NCBI GenBank assembly: GCA_948567375.1 | Contig: OX419760.1 | Span: 4,278,001-4,342,000, forward strand | Length of the DNA: 64,000 nt | Direction of reading: 5' to 3' | Source of the DNA: Lunularia cruciata | Lineage: Eukaryota > Streptophyta > Marchantiopsida > Lunulariales > Lunulariaceae | Shown: positions 21,186 to 31,928 of the stretch, piece by piece | How positions within the stretch are numbered: position 1 is the first letter of the stretch | Layout of the letters: each line of letters begins with the position of its first letter | The notes under the pieces: model-generated | What the model was told of the DNA's origin: nothing | What the model saw: the letters and a program-made list of their open reading frames with translations, nothing else | Databases searched by the model: none | Position numbers and translations under genes: made by a program

Positions 21186-23035
21186 TCATGGCCTATCCTC
21201 AATGGTGTAGTCATACTCAAACAAGAGTATCATCCACCTTGCTAGTCTCCCTTCAACATTAGGCTTGTTGAAGATGTACTTCAAAGCCTTGTGATCCGTG
21301 ACAATGGTGGCTTTCCCTCCAATCAAGTAGTGTCTAAACTTCTTGAGACCAAAGATCACTACCAACCCTTCTCTCTCCGTGACAGAGTAGTTCTTCTCTA
21401 CTGAAACCATCTGCCTACTAGCATAAGCTATTGGATGATCATGCCCATCTTGGTCTAATTGACTAAGAGTGCATCCTATAGCTACATTAGAAGCATCAGT
21501 GTAGAGGATGAAAGGCTTACTTCAATCAAGTTTAGCAAGAATTGGAGCTACAACAAGGGATTGCTTGAGCTCCTCAAAAGCTTTGAGAGCCTCCTTGTCC
21601 TCCAAAATCACCATGTAATCTACACCCTTCTTCATGTAGATGGTCAATGCATAAGCCTTGTTGGAAAATGAGAAGATGAACCTCCTATAGTATCCAACTA
21701 TCCCCAAGAATTGGCGTAACTTTGTCAAGCTTGAAGGGAATGGAAGGTCTGAGATTTTCCTCACCTTCTCAAGATCAATTGCTATTCCATCCTTGGAGAT
21801 GATGTGCCCCAAAAGTAGACCTTCTTCACATCCAAAAATGCACTTCTCTAGGTTGAGTGATGCATTTGTCTCATCCAAGCATTGCAAGACTTTGATTAGG
21901 TGCTCAAAGTGCTCCTCCTTGCTCCCATAGACACAAAAGTCATCAATGAAGTCTCTCACAAATTTCCCAATGAAAGGTTCAAATACCTTGTTCATGAACC
22001 ATTGGAATGTGGTTGGAGCATTGCAAAGCCCAAAGGCATGACCTTGAAAGCGTAAGTTCCCCAAGGTGTGGTGAATGTGGTGAGTTGTTGATGCTCTGGT
22101 GCAATCTTGATTTGGTTATATCCACTATAACCATCTCCAAAACTGTACCTCTCATGACCTGCAACCTCCTCCAAGATCTCATCAATGAATGGCAATGGGT
22201 AGTAGTCCTTCTTGGTAACAACATTGAGCTTCTTGTAATCCACACATACCCAAAGCTTGCCATTCTTTTTCTTCACAATGACAATTGGAGACACCCATTT
22301 TGAATTCTCTACCTCAAAGATAAATCCAGCCTCCTTGAGCTTATCAATCTCCTCTTTCACAACTAAAGATATTGGTGGGCTAATGCGATGTTGCTTTTGG
22401 CAGATTGGTCTTGCATGTGACTCCACCTCTATCTTGTGCTCCTCCAAGGTGACTTCCTTCAAATCCTTGTAATTGAAAGCAAACACATGGATGAACTTGC
22501 GGAAAATCTCCTCAAATCTCACCTTCTCCTCCTTGGTAACATTTGGGCCATACTTGAGGGTAGATAACCTTCTCTCTACCTCCTCAAGTGTCAATGGTGA
22601 TTTGTCTGGGTCCTTCAAAACCTCTGGCTTAGGTGCAAAATCCATAGCACACAAGGGATACACATCTGAATCAGATTCAGATTCATCCTCCTCCGTGGAA
22701 GTCTCCTTTTCCATGCTTGTGTCCACACTTGAAGCTCCTTCTTCAGAATCTGATTCCCAATAATCATAAGATGGTGTATTTGAATGTGAAGTGTTGGTGG
22801 TGTTAGTCACAGGAACTGTGACTCTATGGTTTGATGGCCCAATCCTCAAGTACCCTTTGTGCCATCGATCAGTTGTGCATGCTACTCTCAACCATGGCCT
22901 CCCAAGAAGTAAGTCATAGCTTGAATCCTTCAAGACTTGGAAAGTCATGAGATTTTGAACTCCCATAACTGAAACTACCACTTTATCCATCACCCCTACT
23001 GGTGGAACTTGTTGCTTGTTTGCCATGCTCACCAC
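21186..23035 (-). pseudogene. Element F2 reverse transcriptase and RNase H, frameshifted
   Basis: The frame 21992-23035 runs from the end of the protease through RT (VCVDYKKLN, FGDGYSGYNQI). A one-base deletion near 22040 (CATGCCTTTGGGC against CATGTCTTTTGGGC in F1) shifts to frame 21522-22064, which holds FIDDFCVYGSKEEHF and LRQFLGIVGYYRRF. A TGA (TGG in F1) ends that frame at the start of RNase H. RNase H continues at 21186-21410 with YSVTEREGL and VTDHKALKYIF, and ends at a TGA that F1 shares. Confidence 0.85.
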
Positions 23036-23041
23036 AAATGT

Positions 23042-24617
23042 TCAAGGTCTTGAGGATATCATACCCAACTTCTTCATCAACCTTTTTGACATGGCATTCA
23101 TTGCTGATCCTCCATCAACCAATGCATCCTTGATGTTGTGACCATTCACTCTCACATCAATCTTGGAGGTATATTCACAAGCCTCCCATGGTGCTGGCTT
23201 GGCATCCACCACCCCCAATGATACTGGAACTTTTGCCTTCTTCTTCTTCTTGCTCCTTGTAGAACTCAAACCACCTCTAAGCTCCTTTCTCAAGGTAGGG
23301 TTCAAAGCAATTAATTGGCCCACTATGATGTTAGCCTTGTGACTACTAACATCCTCCAACACATTGTAATTCCATTGTTGCTTTGAAATCAAGAAATCCT
23401 CCATCCCCAACCTCTTCCTTGGAGTCTTTGTTGTTGATGGTGTTGAGGTGTGAGTGCTCCTAGTAGACATAGGAGTATCCTTGCTTGAAGTTAATCCTTG
23501 AGAAGAGTGAGCATCCTTTGCAAAACGAGCTCTCTTCTTCTCTTGTGCCAAAAGCTCCAAATTAAGACTCTTGGAGTTTGAGCACTCTCCCTTCTCATAC
23601 TTGCTCTCCACCACATCTATGGATGCTATCCCATTACCTTTGTTTGGATTAGGAGCCACTTGGGTTTCACTACCACCCTCTTTCCCTCTATTGGCTCCCT
23701 CATAACCCCTTCTTCCATGGTAATTGGAATTTGGACAATTCCTTTGGATATGGCCTGTTCCTCCACAACCAAAACAATTTCTATCATTGAAATTGTTGGC
23801 TGGTTGAACTCCTCTATATGGATAGTTTCCATAACTCCTAGGCGCTCTCCCTACATTCTGATCCACCTCTCTTCTCCCATAGTTGCACCACATTGATCTT
23901 GAGATCCGCAAGTTGTTTTGTGATGGTTTGAAGTGGATCCTTTGGTGGAGGTGCAAGAATTGGAGCAACTACTACTTGTGGTGCAACCCTTGTCACCAAA
24001 GTATCAGAAGTTCCACCATACTTGTAGCCTTGAGGAGGATGCACAACCTCCTTCACCACCAAATCACTCTCATCCTCTTCCAAACTCTCCTCCATACGAA
24101 TTGCGATCTTGATAGCTTCAACCTTGGAAGAAGGTTTCTCATATCTCACCTTGCTTCTAATTTGTGGTCTCAACCCTCCCACAAAATTATTGGTGAGCAT
24201 GGCCCCTATGCCAATCATTGTAGTCTCCACATCATCCCCACCCTTCCTCAACACTATGCAAAATCTAGACTCTAACTTTTCCACTCTTTCCACATAAACT
24301 CTCACTTTCTCTCCTTCTCCTTGCTTGAGAAATGTAACCTCACTCATCAATCTCTCATAACTCTCATCAAGAAGAAAGTTCTCAATGAGTGCTGAAGTCA
24401 AAGTCTCCCAAGACTCCTCTTCCCCATCTCTCCTCTCTCTCTTTTGGTATTCTGACTCATACCATGTAAGTGCTGCATCCTCAAAGAAATCTGGTAATAA
24501 TGAGGCCCACTCATTCTTCCTCCTCTCATTGTTTCCTATGCAAGCTCTCTTGAAGTCTCTCACAAAGGCCTCCACATCTTCTCCATCCTTGCCAAAGAAA
24601 ACCGGAAGTTTCCCTAT
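23042..24617 (-). pseudogene. Element F2 gag and protease, start codon lost
   Basis: Comparison with F1 shows the gag ATG has become ATA (24615-24617); the rest of the capsid is open to 23838. A two-base deletion near 23875 (AGAAGAGAGG against AGAAGAGAAAGG) shifts the frame into 23042-23968, which has the zinc knuckle CFGCGGTGHIQRNC, the linker and the protease core DALVDGGSAMNAMS. A TGA at 23042-23044 (TCA, Ser, in F1) interrupts just after the protease core; the next frame resumes in phase at 23035. Confidence 0.85.
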
Positions 24618-24851
24618 CTTAACCCCTCACTATCTTTCTTTTCTCTCAAATTTTTTTTCTCTTTGTTTTTCTCTCACTCTATTACTAATAGAGTATATAC
24701 ATGACTAACACCATCTAAGAATAATCCACTCTAGGGAACACAAAAGGTTTAGGTTGCTCCAAGATTTCTATAGCAACATCAAATCCTAGAGTGCATATTA
24801 ATCTAACTCTCATGGATAGTTTATCCATAAGTTGAAAGATTATCTCCATCA

Positions 24852-25268
24852 CTAATCTTGAGAACTAGCTGATGAAGGTGGTAGTATTTCTGTAGTTGTA
24901 CTAAGACTCTCTCCAAGATCCTTCACCAAAGTCTCCAAAAATGCTTTTACTCCACTACACTCATGTCCTTTTGGAAGTCCTTCAACCCCACAAACCTCAC
25001 ACAACTCCTTGGTCTTAGATCTTCTCCCTCCCAATCTTGGTGAAGAAGGTCCAACATGCAAACCCAAGTCAAGTAAGCCTCTCCTTTCCCTCAATCTCTT
25101 GCTCTCAAAGGTCAATGGACATGAACTTGCCTTATGTTCCTTCTCTCCACACATAAAGCACTTAGACTCACTCTTTCCTCCAAGTGGTGTAGGTTTTTGG
25201 ATCCTCTCAACACTCTCTTCAAATTCTATTGTAAACTCTTTTTTCCTCAAATCCACCCCTACAATCAC
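24852..25268 (-). CDS. ORF0 of F2
   Basis: The open frame of about 138 residues matches the F1 ORF0 from GVDLRK to the end, including CFMCGEKEHKASSC and the second cluster CEVCGVEGLPKGHEC. The N-terminal part lies upstream in another frame because of a one-base loss near 25280. Its central and C-terminal parts are intact and differ from F1 at only a few residues. It sits between the primer site and gag on the same strand. Confidence 0.6.
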   Translation of the reverse strand: MIVGVDLRKKEFTIEFEESVERIQKPTPLGGKSESKCFMCGEKEHKASSCPLTFESKRLRERRGLLDLGLHVGPSSPRLGGRRSKTKELCEVCGVEGLPKGHECSGVKAFLETLVKDLGESLSTTTEILPPSSASSQD

Positions 25269-26179
25269 CTCAAACCCTTGGGGAACCTTGCATCATCTCA
25301 ATTTCCACTCTTGATGACCCTCCGTGTTCCCAAGATGAATCTAAACACTCAAACATGCTTTTTGTTGATCTCAAACTCCTCATGCATGAGATCTCCACTC
25401 TGCAGAATTGACACTTCCTCACAATGTCACTCAAATCTCCCACCCACTATGTCACAGTCCTCTGAAATTTTTCACACTTGATCACAACTCTAGGGTGTCC
25501 CTCCCTGCAAAATTTCAGATCTTTTCATCGAGCCATTTGGCCTAGACACCTTTCTATTCAGCACACATATTTCAGATTTGGTCTCAAAACCACCCCCCTC
25601 ACTTCAAAATCTCATAACTCTGTGCGCAAGAATGATCTCTCTCTAATTTTTTGTGGCAGCAGGTAGGATACAATGCACTGAATTTTCTTGGAAATTTTCA
25701 GGACCACTCACCAAAAATTGAAGAAATGGCAGACTCTATACAACTTTCTAGAGAGCATGCAGTTGCGGGAGCACTTTACCCTATCAATTTTCAAAAATTC
25801 TAGCCCATTGCACATAATAGATCTGACAATAATTTCAAGTGTGCTAACTGGAAGATAACCCAAGCTATCATGTGTAGAAATTTCAAGTCCAAATCTCAAA
25901 CTTGAGATTTTGCCCAAAATCACCTTAATCCCCAAAATCTGCAATCCACCTCACACAATCTCTCCAATTCCTCTCATGTGTACAAGATATACAAAATCAC
26001 CTCAAAGATATCATAATGAACTACAAGGTATACAAATGGATCTTGGTACTCTAACATAAGTTGAGCCCTCTCCTCTCCTAATGTTCTCTCCAAGTGAACT
26101 CTCATAGCCTCCTTCTGCCTAATGTAGAATTGAACGCAGAACATTATCTAGAGAGGTCCCAGCAACGGAACCAAAAATA

Positions 26180-26869
26180 TGAGCCGGTTTGTCTCTCACT
26201 TAGGATGAACCTCTGATGGCTATTATGGTAGCGCACCATGGACTAAGAAGGCAAGGAACCCCAATTCCATCATACTCCTCCAAGGCTAACACTCCAAGAC
26301 TCAAGTCATTGCTCACTAGAGAACTCAATGAGAGATAGATAGTTGCAAATGAAAGGATGATGAGTACCTCCTCACCCCTTGTTTATATACTTGTGAAATA
26401 GTTACGGACCAAAGTTACTAATTACCATAGTAACTCAAGTTACTAGACTAAAAGTCAAGTAAAGTCAAAAAGTAGAAAAGAATATCCATTCACATGTGCA
26501 TATTCCCCTAAGCATGTGGTCTTATCTTGACCCAACCACTAAGTCAAGGATTCCTTCACATGGGCTATCCTTGGACTAAAGAAGAATCCAAAACAAAAAG
26601 GCTTGCGGGCCCAAGAGTTCTCAACTCTTTCCTCAAAGCCAAACACCTAGGAATAATACCAAGTCAACACACTAAAATCCAAAATAGTGGTGCTCATCTT
26701 TTCTACTTCCTCTAAAGTAAAGTCCCCTCTATCTTAGCTATGACTAACTTTAGCTAACCATGACTAATATAGAACCATCCTTTATCTCTATATAAATAAT
26801 ATCTCTTAAGTACTTGTAATACCAAGCTAAATATCACAATACCACACACATGCACAAATGGGTGTTACA
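26180..26869 (-). repeat. Element F2 5' LTR
   Basis: The 690-bp repeat pairs with 19057-19745. Beside it at about 26155-26175 lies the reverse of TGGTTCCGTTGCTGGGACC, the presumed primer-binding site. A TATA-like TATATAAAC in LTR orientation lies at about 26391-26399. Confidence 0.88.
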
Positions 26870-28384
26870 TGTCACAAATCACAAGGCTTTGAAGTACATC
26901 TTCAACAAGCCTAATATTGAAGGGAGACTAGCAAGATGGATGATACTCTTGTCTGAGTATGACTACACCATTGAGGATAGGCCATGAAAGAAACATGCAA
27001 ATGCTGATTTGTTATCTAGAGCCTATGATCATGATGGAGATGAGCCAGTGGATGATTCCTTCCCGGATGAGGAACTCATGACAATCTCAATCACTCAAGA
27101 GGTTCCAATGGAGTACAAGGAGATTGTGGATTTTGTGACAAGAGGTAACTATCCAGAAGGGATGCATCCTAGGGAGAGGAAGGCCCTACCAACAAGATCT
27201 AGACCTTACACAATGGTGGAGGATATTCTTTTTCACCAAGGAGTAGATGGTCTACTTCGAAGAGAAGTGGTAAGGAAGAGTCTATCCTACTCATAAAGGA
27301 GTTTCATGAAGGTTTAGTGTGTGGAGGACACTTTGCAGGAAAGGTGACTGCTTTCAAGATTCTAGATGCAGGTTACCATTGGAGAAGGATTTTCAAGGAT
27401 TGTCTTGATTATTGCAAAACTTGTCATGTTTGTCAAGCTTTTGCTAGAAAATCTACTTCCACTCCACCACTTAGATCAATTCCATTGCTAGGACCTTTTG
27501 AGAAGTGGGGAATTGATTTTGTAGGTCCTCTCAAAAGAACCCCAAGGAACAATTGGTACATTGTGGTAGTTACTGATTACCTTACCAAGTGGGTTGAGGC
27601 TAGACCATTGAGTGAAAAGAATGAAGATGAAGTTGGGAGATTTCTTTATGAACGCATTATCACTAGATTTCGATGCCTTTGGAGTTGGTTTCTAATAGAG
27701 GAGGAGAGTTTACAAGAAGCATCACTACAGCTATGCTACGGCATTTCTCTATCACACATAGAGTAACTGCATCCTATAAGCCAAATTCCAATGGCTTGGC
27801 AGAGAGAACCAATCAGACCTTGTGCATGATGTTGGCCAAAGATGCAAAAATGGAGGGGGCTAAACATCATTGGGACAAGAGGATTCATGTAGTTTCATGG
27901 GAGTATAGGACAACCATGAAGACTTCCACTGGATATTCTCCATTTCAATTGGTATATAGTATTGAGTCTACCTTACCTATTCACTTTGATCTTCCTACCT
28001 TCCAAAGCATTCATAGGAGATTGAAGAAAGCACAAGAGAGTGATGCAGAGAAGTCAAGGAAGGATCAACTCATGAAGTTGGAAGAGGCAAGAGCAGTTGC
28101 TATGGTTCGAGTAGAGCAAGCCCAAAGGAAGCAAAAGGAGAGCTATGACAAGAGGCAAGGCAAGGCAAGAAGAAGGTAGAGCCTTTCAAAGAAGGTGATT
28201 GAGTAATGTTGTTTGACTCCATTTGATTCAACAGAGTGCAAAAGAAGTTTTTGCCTAAGTACTTTGGACCTTTCATAGTGGATAAGGTGTGGGGAAATTA
28301 CACCTATGATCTCAAGGAGTTGGGAGGAAGACACTTTGATAGGATTAACCATGATAAGTTGAAGATGTATCATAGAAGGTAGAG
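26870..28384 (+). pseudogene. Element F1 RNase H end and integrase
   Basis: The region resumes with VTNHKALKYIFNKP, then TIEDRP, TGA and KKHANADLLSRAYD; F2 has the same TGA. Frame 27009-27296 is the linker. Integrase follows at 27317-27766 (CKTCHVCQAFARK with the zinc Cys pair; GIDFVGPLKR with the first Asp) and, after a frameshift near 27680, 27673-28179 (RGGEFTRS and SNGLAERTNQ with the Glu). In the second-Asp segment LVSN, Asn replaces Asp. After 28180 a GPF-type tail (YFGPFIVDKV, LKMYHRR) leads to the polypurine tract. There is no chromodomain. Confidence 0.85.
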
Positions 28385-28430
28385 AGACCTTCACTTTGAG
28401 GACAAAGTGAAAACTTAGTCCGGGGGTAAA

Positions 28431-29120
28431 TGTAACACCCATTTATGCATGTGTGTGGTATTGTGATATTTAGCTTGGTATTACAAGTACTTGAGAGATA
28501 TTATTTATATAGAGATAAAGGATGATTCTATATTAGTCATGATTAGCTAAAGTTAGTCATAGCTAAGATAGAGGGGACCTTACTTTAAAGGAAGTAGAAA
28601 AGATGAGCACCACTATTTTGGATTTTAGTGTGTTGATTTGGTATTATTCTTAGGTGTTTGGCTTTGAGGAAAGAGTTGAGAACTCTTGGGCCCGCAAGCC
28701 TTTTTGTTTTGGATTCTTCTTTAGTCCAAGGATAGCCCTTGTAAAGGAATCCTTGACTTAGTGGTTGGGTCAAGATAAGACCACATGCTTAGGGGAATAT
28801 GCACATGTGAATGGATATTCCTTTCTATTTTTTGACTTTACTTAACTTTTAGTCTAGTAACTTGAGTTACTCTAGTAATTAGTAACTTTGGTGCGTAACT
28901 ATTTCACAAGTATATAAACAAGGGATGAGGAGGTACTCATCATCCTTTCATTTGCAACTATCTCTCTCTCATTGAGTTCTCTAATGAGCAATGTCTTGAG
29001 TCTTGGAGTGTTAGCCTTGGAGGAGTATGATGGAGTTGGGGTTCCTTGCCTTCTTAGTCTATGGTGCGCTACCATAATAGCCATCAGAGGTTTATCCTGA
29101 GTGAGAGACAGGCTAGCTCA
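28431..29120 (+). repeat. Element F1 3' LTR
   Basis: The repeat starts TGTAACACCC directly after the polypurine tract CCGGGGGTAAA and ends GGCTAGCTCA, followed by one C and the duplication AGATC (29122-29126). It pairs with 9279-9968. Confidence 0.87.
28911..28918 (+). promoter_or_regulatory. TATA-like box in family-F LTR
   Basis: TATATAAACAAGGG lies about 200 bp before the LTR end. F2 LTRs keep it (reverse strand, about 19263-19271 and 26391-26399). The F1 5' LTR has the weaker ATATATTAAC. Its position fits a U3 promoter. Confidence 0.45.
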
Positions 29121-29126
29121 CAGATC

Positions 29127-31179
29127 AGACTCAACTCAAGAGATTCTTGGGGTTGATGTGATTCTATCATAGATTTGTAAGGGACTTCTCCAAGGTTGCA
29201 TAGCCTTTTATGGCACTATTACGGCACTATTGGGCAAGGGGAAGAAGTGGACATGGGGAACCGCACAAGAGTTGACCTTTCAAGAATTGAAAGCCGCCTT
29301 GCTACATCCACCAATCTTGAAGTGGTATGACCCAAAACATCCAATCAAGTTGGCTACAAAGGCGTAGCAATAGGAGTAGTCCTACAACAAGAGTGGCATG
29401 ACGGATGGCATCCAATTGCATATTTCTCTCAAAAGTTGTTATTGGCAGAGTGCAACTACCACACCACAGAACAAGAAGAGTTGGCCATCGTTATGGCTAC
29501 CAAGCATTGGAAGCACTATCTGAGTGAGAAGGCATTTGTTGTAGAGACAAACCACAAACCTCTAGTCTACCTCAAGATGCAGAAGGATCTATCTCATCAC
29601 CAAATTCGGTAGGTAGAGTGGCAACAACACTTCAACATGACAATCGTCTACGTGGAAGGTAAGAAGCAACTGGCAGATGTATTCATCTCCATGCCAATGG
29701 CAAACAACTTGGTGGCAAAGGTTAAGATTAACCCTGAATTCTGGCTAGAGATTCTGGCTACTACAAAAACTGATCCACAAATTTTAGAAGCACAATCATC
29801 CAAAGGCGTCACTAGCACCCAAGGACTCACCTTTCATGATGGCAGATTATGGATCCCAAATGTCCCAGAATTATGCACCACCATTCTAGCAGAATGTCAT
29901 GATTTGGCCATTGCAGGTCATGTTGGAGTGGACAAGATCTTGGATGCAATCCAGTGCCATTACTATTGGCCTAAGATGAGCAACAAAGTGATAGACTACA
30001 TGCGTAGTTGCCTACTTTTTCAACAGAACAAAGCTTCTAATCAAGCTCTTGTAGGGCTCCTTTGACCTCTCTCTACGCCTACCCAACGTTGGGAACAAGT
30101 GAGTATGGATCTTGTCTGTGAATTACCCAAGACCACCTCAGGGTTTGACTCCATCGTGGTCTTTGTGGACCGGCTCAACAAATGATTCATGTATGCCCTA
30201 TCACCAAGGATGTGACCGCTCCACAACTAGCTCAATTATACTTAGATGCAGTCTTCTCTCACCATGGCTTGTCTAGAGAACCTATCACTGATAGAGGCAC
30301 TCAATTCACCAGTTTGTTTTAGCAAACACTTTTTGGTTTCTTCAAAACTAAATTAGCCATGTCCACAGCTTACCACCCACAAATAGATGGCCAAAAAGAG
30401 TGGGCTAATTGTACGATTGAAGACATGTTACGTGGCTTCACCTTAGAAGAGCAAGAGAGGTGGGACACCATACTCCCATTGGTGGAATTTGCTTACAACA
30501 ATTCAGTGAATGCATCCACCCAAGTCACTCTGTTCTTCCTTATGTATGGTGAGCATCCCTTCACACCTTCTAGCTTGATGAAGATCCGTCCAATGGCTAC
30601 CAAGGTCAATGCAATCAACACGTTTGTTTCTAGAATCCAACAAGGTGTGGAGAGCGCCAAGCACAGATTACAGATTGCATAAAATTGACAAAAGCAATAT
30701 GCTGATGCACACCGTAGGCACATGGAGTTCAATGTTGTGGATCAAGTGTGGCTATCTACAACCAACCTCACATTAGTTGGACCTTGTAAGCTCATACCTC
30801 GTTTTATTGGGCCTTTCTCAATTCTTTGTCGTGGCGGCGCTGTGGCCTATCACCTTGAGCTACCACCACACATGAAGATCCATCCGTGTTCCATGTTTCC
30901 TTACTATGCAAATATGCTCCCCGCCCAGGCCAAGGTCATTCCACCCAAGACATTCAACCTTGTCCGACACTCATTGATGGCATAGAGGAATATGAAGTGG
31001 AGCGTATTCTCCAAAAATGCAAGCGTGGTACTTGCCATCCGTGGGTAGACTATCTAGTACAATGGAAAGGTTACCCCCTCTGTGAAGCAACTCAAGAGCC
31101 CGCTGCCAATTTGAGTCATGCACCGGTGTTGGTGCAAGCATTTGAGCAACAATTGCACAACGAGGACGTTGTGTCTTAA
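29127..31179 (+). pseudogene. Element D RNase H, integrase and chromodomain
   Basis: Pol of D resumes after F1 with KRFLGL and FYHRFVRDFSK. RNase H shows IGVVLQQEW, YHTTEQEELAIV and KPLVYLK (29370-29580). Frame 29637-30065 holds the tether and integrase zinc domain (H...H..., then CLLFQQNK, where the second Cys of CxxC is Phe). The core follows with SMDLVCELP, ITDRGTQFT and DGQKEWAN, which still supply D, D and E positions, with stops between. Frame 30359-30682 is the core C-terminus (EFAYNNSVNAST). The chromodomain follows at about 30984-31170. Confidence 0.85.
30984..31179 (+). CDS. Element D C-terminal chromodomain
   Basis: The frame reads YEVERILQKCKRG, then VDYLVQWKGYPLCEATQEP and NLSHAPVLVQAFEQQ, which is the chromodomain pattern (three beta strands and a C-terminal helix). 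The aromatic positions are Tyr at the start and Trp in the VQWKGY strand; the third usual aromatic site (W in ATWEP) is Gln here. Chromodomains of this class guide integration to marked chromatin. The domain is the last part of pol, just before the polypurine tract AAAAGGAGGGAGG. Confidence 0.8.
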
Positions 31180-31190
31180 AAGGAGGGAGG

Positions 31191-31923
31191 TCTATAATTC
31201 CAAGAGCTAGCCATACGATCTAGATGTGAAATTTGGTTTGGTAACATCTAGAATGATGTTATACATGATGGTCAAAATAGATCAAATAAAAGTATCACCA
31301 AAAGAGTACTTCTACTAATACAGCATAAATCGAAATAGACTTGAGAAGCTTAGAACCAATAGCTAGACATATGATTTAAAGGTGAGAATTGGTTGGTAAC
31401 ATTTGGAAGGATGTTATAGATGATGGACTAAACAGACCAGAAAGAGGTATCACCAAAAGGGGACTTCTACTAATAGAGTAGGAATCAAAATATGCCTGAA
31501 ATCTTTGAAGGCAATTTCAGAGGCCTAAACGGATGAATTAGGCCTCAAAAATGTGCAAATTCTCCCCACAATAGAGGCAAGGTTTGCCTTCTCTCCCCCT
31601 TAGTTTGTCTCATTGAGAGCTTTCCAACGGTACCTTACATGATTCTGAGACTCCTACAAGAAGATTCTCTAAAAGATTCCCTCTGGTCAAAGCTTGTTTG
31701 ACCAACCAGATAGGAACTAGACCGACATGTCACCCATCCAAGTAAGTAATCCAAGGGTGGAGCTTGCTGACAGGTCACCTATCTATGTGCCTAATCCTAT
31801 GGTGGAGCTTCCTTGGAGGAGATCCTCTTTGTCTATATAATAAAGAGAAGGTGCTCCTTTGGGCCACCAAATGTTGAGTGTGTAATTTTTGTTTCTCTCT
31901 TCTCTTGTCCTCCGAGTATTACA
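31191..31923 (+). repeat. Element D 3' LTR
   Basis: The repeat starts in degraded form (TCTATAATTCC for TGTAATACC) after the polypurine tract and ends GTATTACA before the duplication CCACC. It matches 5484-6200, with scattered differences and small indels. Confidence 0.85.
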
Positions 31924-31928
31924 CCACC

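Larger units (their letters stand above)
19057..26869 (-). mobile_element. Element F2: nearly complete family-F retrotransposon inside F1
   Basis: F2 is 7.8 kb, minus strand, with LTRs 19057-19745 (3') and 26180-26869 (5'), which differ by only about a dozen positions by eye. From right to left: 5' LTR, primer site (about 26155-26175), ORF0, gag, protease, RT, RNase H, integrase, polypurine tract, 3' LTR. It splits the F1 RNase H sequence (GGKAT / VTNHKALKYIF). I do not find a clean target duplication. It carries at least two frameshifts and three stops although its LTRs are similar. Confidence 0.9.
9279..29121 (+). mobile_element. Element F1: family-F Ty3/gypsy retrotransposon, split by C1, C2 and F2
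   Basis: LTRs of 690 bp lie at 9279-9968 and 28431-29120, both starting TGTAACACCC and ending in a GCTYA-type tail. The duplication AGATC flanks the element at 9274-9278 and 29122-29126, with one extra C between the 3' LTR and the duplication. Between the LTRs: primer site, ORF0, gag, protease, RT, RNase H and integrase on the plus strand, and a polypurine tract (CCGGGGGTAAA before 28431). Three later insertions occupy 12226-14550, 14986-16876 and 19057-26869. The RT style (DGYSGYNQI, IDDFCVY) and lack of a chromodomain place it outside chromoviruses, near the Athila/Tat/Ogre group. Confidence 0.88.
1782..31923 (+). mobile_element. Element D: Ty3/gypsy chromovirus, about 10 kb plus 19.8 kb nested insertion
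   Basis: D begins TGTAATACC and ends GTATTACA, flanked by the 5-bp duplication CCACC at 1777-1781 and 31924-31928. Order on the plus strand: 5' LTR, primer site, gag, protease, RT, RNase H, integrase, chromodomain, polypurine tract and 3' LTR. That pol order with a C-terminal chromodomain defines chromoviruses within Ty3/gypsy. F1 interrupts the RT/RNase H junction (9279-29121) and C3 interrupts the 5' LTR (1800-5479). Without those, D is about 6.6 kb. Coding regions carry several stops and lost catalytic residues, so this copy is dead. Confidence 0.88.
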
